DNA of 64,000 nucleotides from Thuidium tamariscinum. Its lineage: Eukaryota; Streptophyta; Bryopsida; Hypnales; Thuidiaceae. Shown piece after piece: positions 40,200 to 51,489 of the stretch. Each line of letters opens with the position of its first letter. Positions within the stretch are counted from its first letter, which is position 1. Below the pieces are notes generated by a model. That model saw nothing but the letters and a program-made list of their open reading frames with translations, was not told the DNA's origin and ran no database searches. A program made the translations under genes and the position numbers. The DNA lies in assembly GCA_947034885.2 (NCBI GenBank), contig OX344750.2:17168053-17232052 (forward strand), written 5' to 3'.

Positions 40200-41290
40200 A
40201 ATACCTACTTCCGAGATGACATCTTTTTAGGGTCTTTAGTAGACTCCGTTTGGTGTGAAATCTTGTTCTTTCAAAATGAAAGATTTTGTGCATCGATCGT
40301 AGGCTCAATTGGGCAACAAGTCTTTTCTATTTAGGGTTAAAGCTTTTTGGACTTTGTAGACTCCACCGCTCGATAGGGCTTGTTTCTAAGGATTACAACT
40401 TTCTTGCTTTGTGGACTCCGCCACTCGATAGGGCTTATTTCTAAGGGTTATTGCTTTCTTGCTTTGTGGACTCCGCCGCTTGATAGGGCTTGTTTCTAAG
40501 GGTTACAGCTCTCTTGCTTTGCGGACTCCGCCACTCGATAGGGCTTATTTCTAAGGGTTATTGCTTTCTTGCTTTCTTGCTTTGCGGACTCCGCCGCTTG
40601 ATAGGGCTTGTTTCTAAGGGTTACAACTTTCTTGCTTTGTAGACTCCACCGCTCGATAGGGCTTGTTTCTAAGGTTTTAGCTTTCTTACTTTGCGGACTC
40701 CATCGCTTGATAGGGCTTGTTTCTTAGAGTTACAACTTTCTTGCTTTGTGGACTATGTTGCTTGATAGGACTTGTTTCTAAAGGTTATAGCTTTCTTGCT
40801 TTGCGGACTTCACTACTCGATAGGGCTTGTTTCTAAGGGTTACAACTTTCTTGCTTTGTAGACTCCACCGCTCGATAGGGCTTGTTTCTAAGGTTTAGCT
40901 TTCTTACTTTGTGGACTCCATCGCTTGATAGGGCTTGTTTCTTAGAGTTACAACTTTCTTGCTTTGCGGACTCCGTTGCTTGATAGGGCTTGTTTCTAAG
41001 GGTTATAGCTTTCTTGCTTTGCAGACTTCACTGCTCGATAGGGCTTGTTTCTAAGGGTTACAACTTTCTTGCTTTGTAGACTCCACCGCTCGATAGGGCT
41101 TGTTTCTAAGGCTTTAGCTTTCTTACTTTGTGGACTCCATCGCTTGATAGGGCTTGTTTTTAGAGTTACAACTTTCTTGCTTTGTGGACTCTACCAAGCC
41201 ATAAGTCTTGTCATTTTAGGATTGAAGTATTTGTGCGTTGTGCGCTCCAGTGGGCTATAGATCTTGTTCTATTTTCGAGTTAAAGCTTCC
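40200..41290 (+). repeat. 55-bp minisatellite with a four-unit higher-order repeat
   Basis: About 16 units start with GACTCC at 40359, 40414, 40469, 40524, 40587, 40642, 40696, 40751, 40806, 40861, 40914, 40969, 41024, 41079, 41133 and 41186, so the period is 53-55 bases (one unit is 63 by an 8-base slip). Each reads roughly GACTCCACCGCTCGATAGGG, CTTGTTTCTAAGGGTTACA, ACTTTCTTGCTTTGTG. From 40642 the unit variants recur in blocks of four (40642, 40861, 41079). Older diverged units flank it on both sides. Confidence 0.9.
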
Positions 41291-41299
41291 TATCTTTGC

Positions 41300-43660
41300 A
41301 TGCTATGTTAACATTGTCACCAATTGTGTTGGTTAAATTGCTTGAAAAGAATTTTGGATCAAGATCTAGTTGTTTATAAAGGGTCTATTGAATAGGTGCA
41401 AGGTTCGAAGAGTTAAGCTTAGTGCACTTTTGCATCTTCAACAAATGGTTGATGTTTCATATATTAGAACGTTTAAGTGCCACTGTCCCTTGACATTCCA
41501 TTGTATTCCAAGATGTGTTGGAGGACGGTCCTTCATTGATCCCATCTGTTTTGAGATAAGGTAAGAACCACTTTTTGTGTCATAATTTAAAAGCTATACT
41601 TTTTTTACACCATTAAGTAGTACATGGCACAAAATTAATAGGGACTCTAAATGTAAACTCAAGGAATTCTTACATTTAGGATCTACTTGTTTAGTTTAAG
41701 GTCTATTGAAAGTTTATATATTGTATAATAAACTATTCTATTACAAGCCAAATGGAAGTAAGCCCATTTTAGGCAAAATTGTAATGGTCGTGAATATTCA
41801 AGTTCTAAAATGTACACCACTGTTATAATTTTGCCCACAATAGGCTTGCTCCCATTTGGCCCATAATGAGATAGTTTACCATAGTTGATGTGTTGAAAGA
41901 GTTCAGCTTGGTGCACTTTTGCTACTTCAACTAATGTTCAATGTTTCTTGAATGTATTGCAATGTTTGAATGCCAGTGCCAGTGCCTACTTTAGGAATCT
42001 TAGAACAAAGAATCCAGTTGTACATGAGCATTGACATAACAAGTATGTGTTGTGTTTTTATAGAATGTAAAAGCAAATGTTTTTGGAGGCTTGTGTGTCA
42101 CTTTGCTATTTGTATAGGTGTATCACTTGATTTCTTGATTCATAAACCTAGTCTAGTTGTTTGGAAAATTAAGTAGAAACCTTCAATCTTCATATATAGT
42201 TTTAAGTTTTTGGATTAGATGATTTTTGTCAATGAATTGGAGCTCTTTTAATCCTCGTATGCCCAAAGCATATTTACCAAAATCCAAACCCTTTTAACTC
42301 ATTTCAATCAAATTATCATTCAATATGAGATCCACAAAATATAACCGTACCATTTGGTAGTACACACGTGGTTGGAATTTTGTATGAAAGGACAAACGAT
42401 TTGACCGTACTATTGAAAAGGTTTTAATATTCAAATAGGGCAATCTTTCAATGTGAAGAGGTTAGATTTGGGGCATTTGGGCACTCAAGGGTTAGCTTGG
42501 CTAGTACATCCATGTATCTATGAATTCCATGTGAAAACACTTTACATGAATAAAATGTATGTTTAGTTTGCATGCTAATGTGTGAGGTTTGGTAGAATGA
42601 TCTTGGTCAAAGTTGTATATGGTTGCCTTTATGTTGTTGAGATTGAAATTTTGGTTTTGACAGGATGGATTCAAGAGCTTGCTGCATCTTGACTTTAATT
42701 AATGAAGACATGTATGGCGTGGTGCTCACTAGACTTGCACGCAAACAATTGCTAAATTTGTACAGGTATTTTGATTGAAAATCCTCACATTCTTGATGTG
42801 TTATTATTAGTATGCATTCAAATCCCAATCATCAATTGTTGTTTCATATAATCAAAAGTGGAAATGAACATGGACCATAGTTAGGTTGCAAAACAGAGTT
42901 TGTATTTAAGTTCTCACTTGATGGTGAACTTTGTTAAAATGACAACATCCTTGTAGAATGGCCTAAGATTCTATTAACTTGGCACTAAATATGTCAAAAA
43001 TGACTCAACATTTCACTAATATAACACAAAATGTGGTAAAAATGGCCCAAAAAACACTGCCATTGTAATGAAATTCGCCATCTTTTTAGCTTAGAGATAG
43101 AATGGTTTATTTTCTAGTCAATCTAAGAGGTTTCAATATAAGAGATCATATAAGATGTTGAAGAAGATTTTTTTAAAAACGCAACGTTTGCATAAATTGT
43201 TTGAAATCTCTCTCCAACTTGAACAATAGGAAATTCTAACTTAAGACTAATTAGTATGTAAATGCTCTCAACCTCTCACTCAACAGTTGACCATAGGGTA
43301 ATTATTTTGTTAGTCTATTTTTTAACAGATATTCATTGTGGAATCTTCAAAGAAGATTTTGTAACGTGGAAAGAAGAATGAATGCTATAAATGAATTGAT
43401 GGGAGATTTAGAAGGAATTTCTTTAATTTATCTTGATTTTTGAAATTTTGATATTATTCATTTGGTGAGGCTGGAGCAATTCAGTGTAAAGTTCCTTTTT
43501 CTTCATGTGTGTTACTTCAAATCTTAGACTTATTGTTGGGCTATGATATTAAAACTGCAAATGAGCATGAATCCTAGTAAGGCTGCAAAAGAGAGTTTGA
43601 GAAAGTGTTGCATTGGCTTTAGGGTTTAAAAAAGCATCCAGAGGCCATAGTCATAACAAT
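41300..43660. other. Gene-free AT-rich DNA
   Basis: Short open frames only, none protein-like. Two inverted segments around 41755-41790 and 41820-41870 (AAATGGAAGTAAGCCCATTTTAGGC and its complement-like counterpart) suggest another eroded foldback element. It includes E6 at 42252-42491. Confidence 0.4.
42252..42491. mobile_element. TTAA-flanked MITE E6 (eroded)
   Basis: 240 bp from TTAA 42248-42251 to TTAG 42492-42495. Left end TCCTCGTATGCCCAAAGC; the right end inverted is CCCTTGAGTGCCCAAATGCC. The right TTAA has changed by one base. Confidence 0.5.
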
Positions 43661-43667
43661 GTGAACC

Positions 43668-44074
43668 CATTAAAGAAAATATGGACTCTGTGGAGGGCCA
43701 CCAGACTTTGACAAGCCAGTCTATTACTGCATCTCTATTGCACCTCTACTGAGCTATAGAAAGGACGAAATTGTTGACAGAGATGCCTTTCAGCTTGTGT
43801 GAATATCTTAAGCATCTCTTCTTTTTTAATTCTAGATCTGTCAGGGAGTCAGAGATGACAGATGACAGGTTCCCTCTTTCATAGTCTACTTAGAAGCTGG
43901 AAGCTGCAACTTGAATTTTTTTTGCATTTCCTTTACGATTAAATGCTCAGACAACAACAAAACCGACACAAACATCAATAGGGAAGAAAATTGTCAAAGT
44001 GAAAATAAGTGTTTTCGATGGGTCTCTCCGGCACCTCTTAGCGGCCCTCCGCAGAGTCCATATTTTCTCTAATG
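43668..44074. mobile_element. Non-autonomous element with 32-bp inverted ends
   Basis: The end at 43668-43699 (CATTAAAGAAAATATGGACT and on to GGAGGGCC) is repeated inverted at 44043-44074 with two mismatches. About 340 bases lie between, without coding capacity. Length of the ends would fit a Mutator-type or foldback element; a target duplication was not found. Confidence 0.55.
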
Positions 44075-44233
44075 CACTTCAAGGCTTATGAGGCCCCAAT
44101 TTTCAACTGCAGGTATGTCTACAATCATCACGCGCAACTCTGGTTGAGTGAGAGTGCTGATCGAAGTTCATGCAAGCAATGAATTCTGTAGTGCAAGCCC
44201 AAAACAAGAGTTCATTCTGTTGTTGATGGACTT

Positions 44234-45035
44234 TTGGATGCAGAGTTAAGTTCCAACCAGGCTCTCATCCCCAATCTCATTCACAATGGTAAGGAGCTTC
44301 TGAGGGAACATTGGAGGAGTGCCCTCATATGCAACACCCACCTTTCGAAAAGTCTCCAGTTGCAGACGCCTCATGAGACCAGTCGAACATCAGCAGCAAC
44401 TAGATCACATCCTTCTACAAACGGTGCAAGGTAATGTCCCAATGGAGGTATCGCATTGATTGAAGATTTAGTGAAGTAGAAGAAACTTCAATTTACTTTC
44501 CAGTCCTCCAAATTAAACCTCAAAGCAGAAAACGATGGAGACAACTGGTGCATGTACTTCACAAGTCGGTGTGAGTGGTAAGCTTTGATCTACAACATGA
44601 ATGCCAACAAATTCAGAACTCTCTTGCATGCAAAAGAGTTCTGAATTGGTTGGCATTCATGTTGTAGATCAAAGCTTACCAGGCAAGCTAGTGCTTGCAG
44701 TGGCTTGCTAAGTGTAGGCACTGTTTGTCTCGGTCGTTTTTTTATTTCTAGGTTTAGTATGGAGAGTTGGAAAGGAAATGAAGTCTTTCATGCTACATTG
44801 AAGCTTCTTCAATGCGTTGCTTGCATTTGGACAGTACCTTGTACTGTTTGTAGAACAATATGATGGAGTTGCTGCTGATATTCTAACGGCCTCATCACGC
44901 ATTTGCAACTGGAGATGTTTCGGAAGGAAGGTGTTGAACATGAGGAGCAACCGCCGGTGTTCCTTCAGAAGCCCCTTGCCATTGTGAGGCAACAACGTCC
45001 GAGAAGCACGAGACGTGTCCAGTACCAACAAATTT
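44234..45035. repeat. Large inverted duplication with a near-perfect hairpin core
   Basis: The left arm (about 44234-44622) and right arm (about 44635-45035) are inverted copies of one another, about 70% identical over 390 bases. Both arms can be read as related peptides: HNGKELLREHWRSALICNTH on the plus strand and HNGKGLLKEHRRLLLMFNTF on the minus strand, both followed by ISAAT/TSAAT and STN. The inner 46 bases of each arm are identical but for one base. Transcription through it would give a long hairpin. Confidence 0.85.
44577..44680 (+). ncRNA. Candidate hairpin RNA or MIRNA-like foldback
   Basis: Arms 44577-44622 and 44635-44680 pair over 46 bases with one mismatch (A opposite the position of C near the loop side), closing on a 12-base loop, CTTGCATGCAAA. 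The 5' arm begins GGTAAGCTTTGATCTACAAC. Such length and precision fits a Dicer substrate. Expression is not shown by the sequence, so the RNA call is inference. Confidence 0.4.
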
Positions 45036-45079
45036 CTGTGATTTCATTTTAACAGCTATCCTCAAAATTCATCCTATAG

Positions 45080-47640
45080 ATGACGTCCAATAATCCACCC
45101 AGTAAACCCATCACAGTAATCTTCAATCAGAAAGACTGCTGCCAAGAGATAGATAGATACATAACAAAGCATATCACTAATATAAGAACGCACATATTTG
45201 ATTTCGCCATCTTTAACAATGAAGATCACTTTGCTTTCAGTTGCGATGGCGACGACGCGAAACTCCAGATTTTAAAGGCACCAGGACCTGCATAAGATGA
45301 TCTAGTAAGACAATCCTTAGATCGGAATCGTGAGAGTAGTAGAAGAGGGTTGTCATTTAACGCAGAAGAGAATGATGTTCAAGCAGATTGGAATCTAAGT
45401 AATAGAGAAGATATCATTGCTCCCCGAACTTACACAAATTGATTTCAATTTACGTGGTGAGGGCAGTGCATAAAGAATCTTGGTTGTTTCCTCCGCCAGT
45501 TCAATCAACAACTATAATCCATACAATATCAACGATGATTTAGCAGGAACTTTTCGGCATTACCGCAGAATTTATAGACAAAGTCTAAACTGAACTGATG
45601 CAAGCAGGGCCCGAGGCAAATAGGTAAAACAAAAGGGGTCCAATTTTTTTGGTGAATCCGTGTTCCAACAGTGAAGTGTAGCACTAGATTCAGTGTTGCA
45701 CAACAATACAATCTCGTTTTCGTCTTTCAAAATGCTAACAATGCCAATACTCCCGGAAGAGGTCGCCTCTGATGATGGAAGCCCACCAGAGGAGGAGGAG
45801 GAGGAGGAGGAGGGCGATCGCAGCGGCTTTTGTTGGGACCATGGCGTATTCAGGTTTGATAGCTCCAAAAATTATGTGTGTTTTGGATTACCCAACAAAC
45901 AGAATTGGTAAAGAGTCACTTCAGGAAGAGAGCAGCTGATTTAAATGGTTTGGATTTGCGTGAAAGAATACTGTTGCTACTGTTACTGTTCCGTTCTTGT
46001 TTGTTCCGAGGGTTGTGCTCGTATGTTTGCTCATGTTACAAGAACTTTGAAATGAATGATCTAATGGAAGTACTTGAACTTCTGCTTCAGGTCTCAAACT
46101 TCGTATGAAACGAAAGTCAAGGGCATACCAAGAATCAAGGGTTATTTCAAAACGGCCTGCTGTGTGGTACCAATGATGATGGAGAGTTTTTGCTGTATGC
46201 GGTGCCACTTTCCAAAGATTGCACCCCTGTTTGGGAAGAACTTGAAAATGTTCATAAACCCTAAAACCCTAAACCTAAAACCCTAAATCCTAATCCTAAA
46301 ACTCGGCAATCAAGTCTAGATAGAATTCATGTCATGTTGATGCTCCTGAATGGCGTGGGAGCTCCAATGGAATTTCTTAAATTTTGTTTATAGTTTGATA
46401 CTGAGTATAAACTGGAATCTGGCTGTATGGCAGGAAAGATCATCTCCTTGTATATGGATGAGAAGCATAAGTTGATAGTTTTGGGCCACGACTCGAGGCT
46501 CAATTATTCTATTCCCTTTACGAACTTTGCCATTTTCTAAGAATTTGCCCGAACGGCCCCCGAGCCCACATGGTTTTCTCCCTGTTGACGAGTCGTCGCT
46601 TGTCGATATTCTATTAGTTGATAGAGAGGAATTCGAGGAATTGGAGCAGAAGAATGCAGAGGTGCTATACACATTTGACTTTGAAGGTGATGTGGGGTTG
46701 AGAATTTCACGTGTGAGAAATCTGTTTAGTCTGCATTCATATCTTGCTGTAACGTCTTTATTCAAATAGAAATGATGCCTTCAGGTTGGTTTATTGGATG
46801 AGCTTCATATATTTCCTCATTCTCTAAGTGGTGCGTTTTCTCATGAATTGATCTACCTTCAGGAATTTAAGAAGAGAATGCGAATGGAACACAACGAGAT
46901 GCTGTAGAGAGCTAATGAAGGAGCAAGTCAGATTGGTTGATTGAAATTAATGCGTGAATCGGAGAAACTCCACGCGCAGAAGATGAACGAGTCCGATCTC
47001 CGACTTCGCCTTCTTGATCCAAGCGTCTTTTGATGCCAGATTGCGAAAAGGAAGTTTCCATTCAAAAGGCTACTTGAGAGCCAGGAAGGTCAGTTCACGA
47101 TGTTTAATTTCCTTCTTAAACTATGTTGAATCTCCTGATTTGATTCGTGCGAGGGACTTTCTACACACATACTTGGTCTGTTTTGTTGAACATTTGTGGC
47201 AGATAATCAAAGAGGCCAACAAGGCACACGCCCTCAGGTCAAAACTGTAGAAGGAAATGAAGAGGGCGAAGGGAATCAATCATGGACGACAGGCAGAAAC
47301 TAAGCGTACGATCTGCATATTCAGAAATGGCGAAAGCAATTGGAAGGTGCAGAAGCCGAAGCAGAAGCAAACAGGAGAGTTGCAAATGTGGATTGAAGCA
47401 AAGTGCTCTATGTTGAATCCAAAGTTTAAAGCAAGCGCGCATTCAATTTGGGCTTTGCAATTTGGGCTTTCAGAAATCCTTGTGTGTCCAATTTCTAACA
47501 TTCTCTATTCCTGGATGCTTGATGCCACCAGAGGAATCTGGACATGGAATTGATGATTAGCGATGAAGAAGTGGAGCAAGCGTTAAGAAGATATTCCAGG
47601 GATCTTGCAGACCAGCGACATTGAGTGGAGGGTGTTTTTG
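45080..47640 (+). pseudogene. Decayed gene-like sequence, beta-propeller then coiled-coil character
   Basis: Several plus-strand pieces read like protein but are broken by stops and frame changes: FNNEDHFAFSCDGDDAKLQ (about 45200-45290), NGLLCGTNDDGEFLLYAVPL (46150-46215), FDTEYKLESGCMAGKIISLY (46395-46455) with VLGHDSRLNYSIPF, EEFEELEQKNAEVLYTFDFE (46627-46690), RESEKLHAQKMNESDLRLRL (46950-47010) and KEANKAHALRSKL (47209-47250). The first pieces suggest a WD-type propeller and the later ones a charged coiled coil. A ciliary WD/coiled-coil protein is one idea, with weak support. A minus-strand frame at 45572-45868 (NEIVLLCNTESSATLHCWNT) also looks protein-like. A GAG run lies at 45790-45812. 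It could be a pseudogene or a many-exon gene I failed to join. Confidence 0.35.
46256..46300 (-). repeat. Interstitial telomere-like CCCTAAA repeats
   Basis: Six or so degenerate units: AAACCCTAAAACCCTAAACC followed by further CCCTAAA and CCTAAT variants. Inside the decayed gene region. Confidence 0.6.
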
Positions 47641-48286
47641 CAAATACAGTGAAACACCCAAAACCGTCAGTTTAAGCAATTCAGCATAGTTGGAGATTTT
47701 TATTAAAAAAAATAACATTTATAAAGTACTAAGTGAGTGAAAATCATGAATATTCAAAAAAAAAATTAAATTTTTCAGATGCAATATGTAATTTCTATAA
47801 ATTTTCAAAGTGTTGGCTCCCTAGACCACTAGAACCGTCCTATAGGTGTACTTAGTGAATTGAACTCTGCTAAAATGAGCTGTCAGTGCATGAAAATGAA
47901 TACTTATGGGCAAATGTGGTGATACTCAAGGGTTCAAGAATGGGTACAGGGACGGACATGGGTGTTTCTACCTTATATCCTACAAGAAAACATATTATCC
48001 AGAAGTCTTAAGTACTAATAGATTGGTTTACTATTGCCAAAGCTGAATACGATGATAAACTCTATGACAACGTCCTTCTAGTAATATGCCTACTCCTGGC
48101 TTGATCACAATTTTCACAAACGAAGTCAATAAGATACCATTAGAACATTTAAAATTTCTAAAGATATGTTCCCACTTGGTGTGAGGGGTAATGTTTGCAA
48201 TGAGAACTTGGTTCAAAAGTAGGTCTAAATTCATTTCTATGACCCTCAATAACAACACTCTCTAACAACAAGTGGAAACATATCTT

Positions 48287-49117
48287 TAAGGTGCGTACAC
48301 CTAAATGCACTACTTTTGGGTATTGTGCCTAGTAACTATTACTAGTCTGATCGAATTTTTATATAGTCTTCTTGGCAAGTGAAAGCTTGTTCCAATGCAC
48401 CCAAAAATGTAGCATTTGGATATAGGATGCAAAAGTTGTTAACCCTTTAGGGCCTAAGGAGCCCCAAGCAACCTCTTGAATTCTTCTAGAATCAAATTTT
48501 CATATTAAAATTTTATAATTTAATTTAAATTATTATTTTTCTACAAATAAGAATTCATATCTTCTTTCTAATGTGATTTTTAATTTATTTTTGGAAAAAA
48601 AATGAAACTTATATGATTTTTTAAAGTTCATGCCTTTGAAAAATCATAGTAATTACAAAAAAGCTCAATTTCCCATGAAATTTTTATTGAAAATAGAATT
48701 CATTATATTGAACACTATGCTAAAGTTGGCATGCTTTCTTTAGTTATATACAAATAAATTCAATAGAGAAACATGTTCCACAGTGCATTTTGAAACTCTA
48801 AAAATCCCAACTTCAAATTGCAATAGACAAATCATCATTGCTCCAAATTTGATGGCCAGTGGCTCATTGGAAGTGGAATACCCGTGCCCTCACATCTTAT
48901 TCATACCCCAAGAGGAACTAAGGCCAAGAGAGTGTTCCAATTCCCAAAATTCAATTTAAAAGAACCAAAATTGGCATGCTAGGCCCTAAAGGGTTAAGGT
49001 TCAAAGTCTGTTTCTAAAAGCGCTCCAGCCAAATAGGTACATAATGGAATTCAGAAATGTACAGCAACTATAGATGGCGCTTTTAGGTGAGGTGCAATTT
49101 TGGGTGTACCCACCTTA
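48287..49117. mobile_element. Inverted-repeat element, family X copy 2, carrying a nested insertion
   Basis: Outer ends TAAGGTGCGTACACC and, inverted, GGGTGTACCCACCTTA. Matches the reverse complement of 25178-25459 on both sides of the nested element (for example TATATAGTCTTCTTGGCAAG and CAAAGTCTGTTTCTAAAAGC). Without the 551-bp insert and one TTAA it is 276 bp, close to copy 1 at 282 bp. Confidence 0.75.
48443..48993. mobile_element. TTAA-flanked MITE E7, nested in family X copy 2
   Basis: 551 bp between TTAA 48439-48442 and TTAA 48994-48997. Perfect terminal inverted repeats CCCTTTAGGGCCTA and TAGGCCCTAAAGGG. The homologous copy at 25178-25459 has a single TTAA at this spot, so the duplication is directly visible. 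AT-rich interior, no transposase. Confidence 0.9.
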
Positions 49118-49343
49118 TATTAAGCAATCTCCATTCACTGCTCCATACGGAGAGAGCAATGCCCAAAGAAGAGGGCATTTTGGGAAAAAAAAAGCCTGAT
49201 GAGGAAGGTGGAGGACTTTTTTTTTCCCAAAATGCATGATGAAAGTCATGAATGAAGAATCTGTGATCCATGATTATGGATGAAAAACGCCCAATTGTAG
49301 ATTTTAGCCTGATTGCACCAAATAACTTGCCCTAAGTATGAAC

Positions 49344-49597
49344 CAGGGCTATCAGTTTTTTGGCTTTTTGGTGCCAAATTGCACCTGAAAAAATAATCTG
49401 GCTAAAAAATGCCAAAAGACTTGAATGAAATGGCCAAAAAACTTTGAAATTTAAAAAAATATTAGATGAAATATCCTAATTGTGGATGAAAACCATACTA
49501 TACATTCAATAAGTGGATGAATGTTGCAATTTGGAATACCTCTATAACATTTTATATTGCCACTATGGCACTTAAAAATGAAAAAAAAGAAGCCTTG
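49344..49597 (-). mobile_element. hAT-type MITE, copy 2
   Basis: 254 bp with CAGGGC at one end and GCCTTG at the other, flanked by a perfect 8-bp duplication GTATGAAC (49336-49343 and 49598-49605). Reverse orientation relative to the copy at 8955. Shared blocks: GGATGAAAACCATACTATAC, GGATGAATGTTGCAATTTGG. Confidence 0.85.
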
Positions 49598-49982
49598 GTA
49601 TGAACATGAGACTTGTTGGCAATGGTTTATTATATTTGGTATTGATTGGGAATAAGACATTGATAATTGAAGCAAATGAGGTAGTTTGCTCCAAAAGCGC
49701 CTATGTTCAAAATGTAACACCTATTTAGGAAGAAGTGACATGTTGTTTGAAATATGTTTTATTGTCAATGATGAATTAGGTAGGCTTAATTAAATGGTCG
49801 CTTTACAAGCATACTACCTTAGTGATAAGTATTGACAAGAACTAGGTGCGCACAAGAGGCATACTTCTGGAAACAAATGTGAGGAATGAAGCCTTGCTTG
49901 GGCATCTGAGAGACAAAGAAACTTTCAACCAAATCAACAATTAGAAAATTGATAAAGTAACCTAAACTTGATATTAGCATTA

Positions 49983-50217
49983 GATGTTTTTTCTGCTAGT
50001 CACAAGATTGTGAGTTCCCAATTGTGGGAACGCTGGGGAACTCTGCCATGTCTGCGATCTGACATGGCCGAGAGACTACCACGTCAGATAATAATAATAA
50101 AATAATTAAAAAATTGATTTTTTTTTAAATTAATTTTTTTTTAATTATTTTTTATTCTGACTGTTCCCAACATTGGGAACGGGCCTGAAATAGTCTCCTG
50201 ATCTCTGAAAAAACATC
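49983..50217 (+). mobile_element. TA-flanked MITE, copy 2
   Basis: 235 bp, ends GATGTTTTTTC and GAAAAAACATC with TA on both sides (49981-49982, 50218-50219). Internal blocks GATTGTGAGTTCC, TCTGACATGGCCGAGAGACT and CACGTCAGATAATAATAATA match the other two copies. Confidence 0.7.
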
Positions 50218-50520
50218 TAATGGATTTGTTTGTGGCTCATGTTTGTGGCTCATACTAGGGCCAATCGAGACCCAAATTATGGTTAAGAGGCCATGGGAGG
50301 TTTTTAATTAAAAATCAAAATCTAACAAGATCTCAATCATTAGATTGTCATGGATTTGGACTTTGTGCTTGGCCATGGGAGGATTCACACTATGACCATC
50401 CCAATCAAGAGGCCATCAAAGTTCATTGCCAAAGGTTTGGACTTTGGGCTTTGGCCTTTACAAGGCTTCATACTATGGCTAACTAAAGGCTTGAAATCCT
50501 ATTTTTTTATTGCGTATTAA

Positions 50521-51481
50521 CCCCTCACCGCCCAAGGTCCAACCATGCTTAAAAACTGCCTGCCTTTGCAAGTCTGAAAATTCAAAATTAGAGTAAAGTA
50601 TGAAGATCTCAACCGTACAATCTTGTAGTGTGCATCTTTTAGATGGTGTGGAACAAATTTTGGGTCATTTGACCGTATAGATTGAAAGATTATAATGTTT
50701 TAGTGTTCAAAAAAGGTGCTGAAATTTTCTTAAAAACACATTTGGAGGTGAAATTGGATTTCTAAACCAACTCCAATGAAAAAACATTAAACTACAAAGT
50801 GATTCAAAACCATAATATAAACACTTCGGTGGAAAAAAAATTCAGAAAAATCACTCATTTCATTTGAAAAATGGATTTGAAATGTCAAAAACCAGTGAAA
50901 AAAGATGAAAAAATCACAACTGTGGCTGAAGCTCCTTCTACCAAAATGCTTCTTAGTCACTCAAAACGTCTTAGATGGATCTGAAATTTTAGCCACACAA
51001 AATAGATTAGTAAGTGAAACTTTTCCAACAAATATTATTGAAAAGCAATCATGTATGAAGAAGTTACGAGCCGCCAAAGTTGACTGAAATGCAAAAATGT
51101 CTAGATTTTGAACTTCGAATTGCTCCGAAACATTCAAAACAACTTGGATTGGCATGAAAATTTTAGCACAATAACTAGACCTTGAGAGGAACAAAACACA
51201 ACAAATTTTATCAAAAGAAAAGATTTTATGAAAAAGATACAATCCCCCAAAGTTGCAGCCGTCACAATGCAGTGTGCTGCATCTAAATGAACCTGTGAAC
51301 TTTGAATGGCTCTCAAAGACTCAATATGTCTTTTATTGATTTGAAATTTCTTCCATAAGAATTAGATTAAAATGCGCAACTTTTCCAACAAGTTTCAATG
51401 AATTTGGACATTGGATGCAAAAGTTACAGCACTTTGAGTCTGACTGCATGGACACTTTTGGTCCTCTTGGGCGGTGAGGGG
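50521..51481. mobile_element. TTAA-flanked element E8
   Basis: 961 bp between TTAA 50517-50520 and TTAA 51482-51485, with a perfect 16-bp terminal inverted repeat CCCCTCACCGCCCAAG. The interior contains several related blocks (ATTTTAGCC/ATTTTAGCAC, AACTTTTCCAACAA, GCCGCCAAAGTTG/CCCCCAAAGTTG), so it is internally repetitive. No transposase frame. Confidence 0.85.
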
Positions 51482-51489
51482 TTAATAGT

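Larger units (their letters stand above)
36110..40200. other. Gene-free AT-rich repeat DNA
   Basis: No protein-like frame or RNA gene was recognised. It contains a telomere-like tract (36525-36562), one TA-flanked MITE (37063-37373) and simple AAT/AT-rich sequence. The rest appears to be old, eroded repeat sequence. Confidence 0.5.

Noticed and set aside
40359-41190. Regular repeat array considered as CRISPR
   Set aside because: Units are contiguous with no unique spacers, and the DNA is plant nuclear. It is a minisatellite.
41045-41260. Open frame of 71 codons with a repeated hydrophobic pattern
   Set aside because: It is a reading of the 55-bp minisatellite; the apparent protein repeat comes from DNA units, and the unit length is not a multiple of three.
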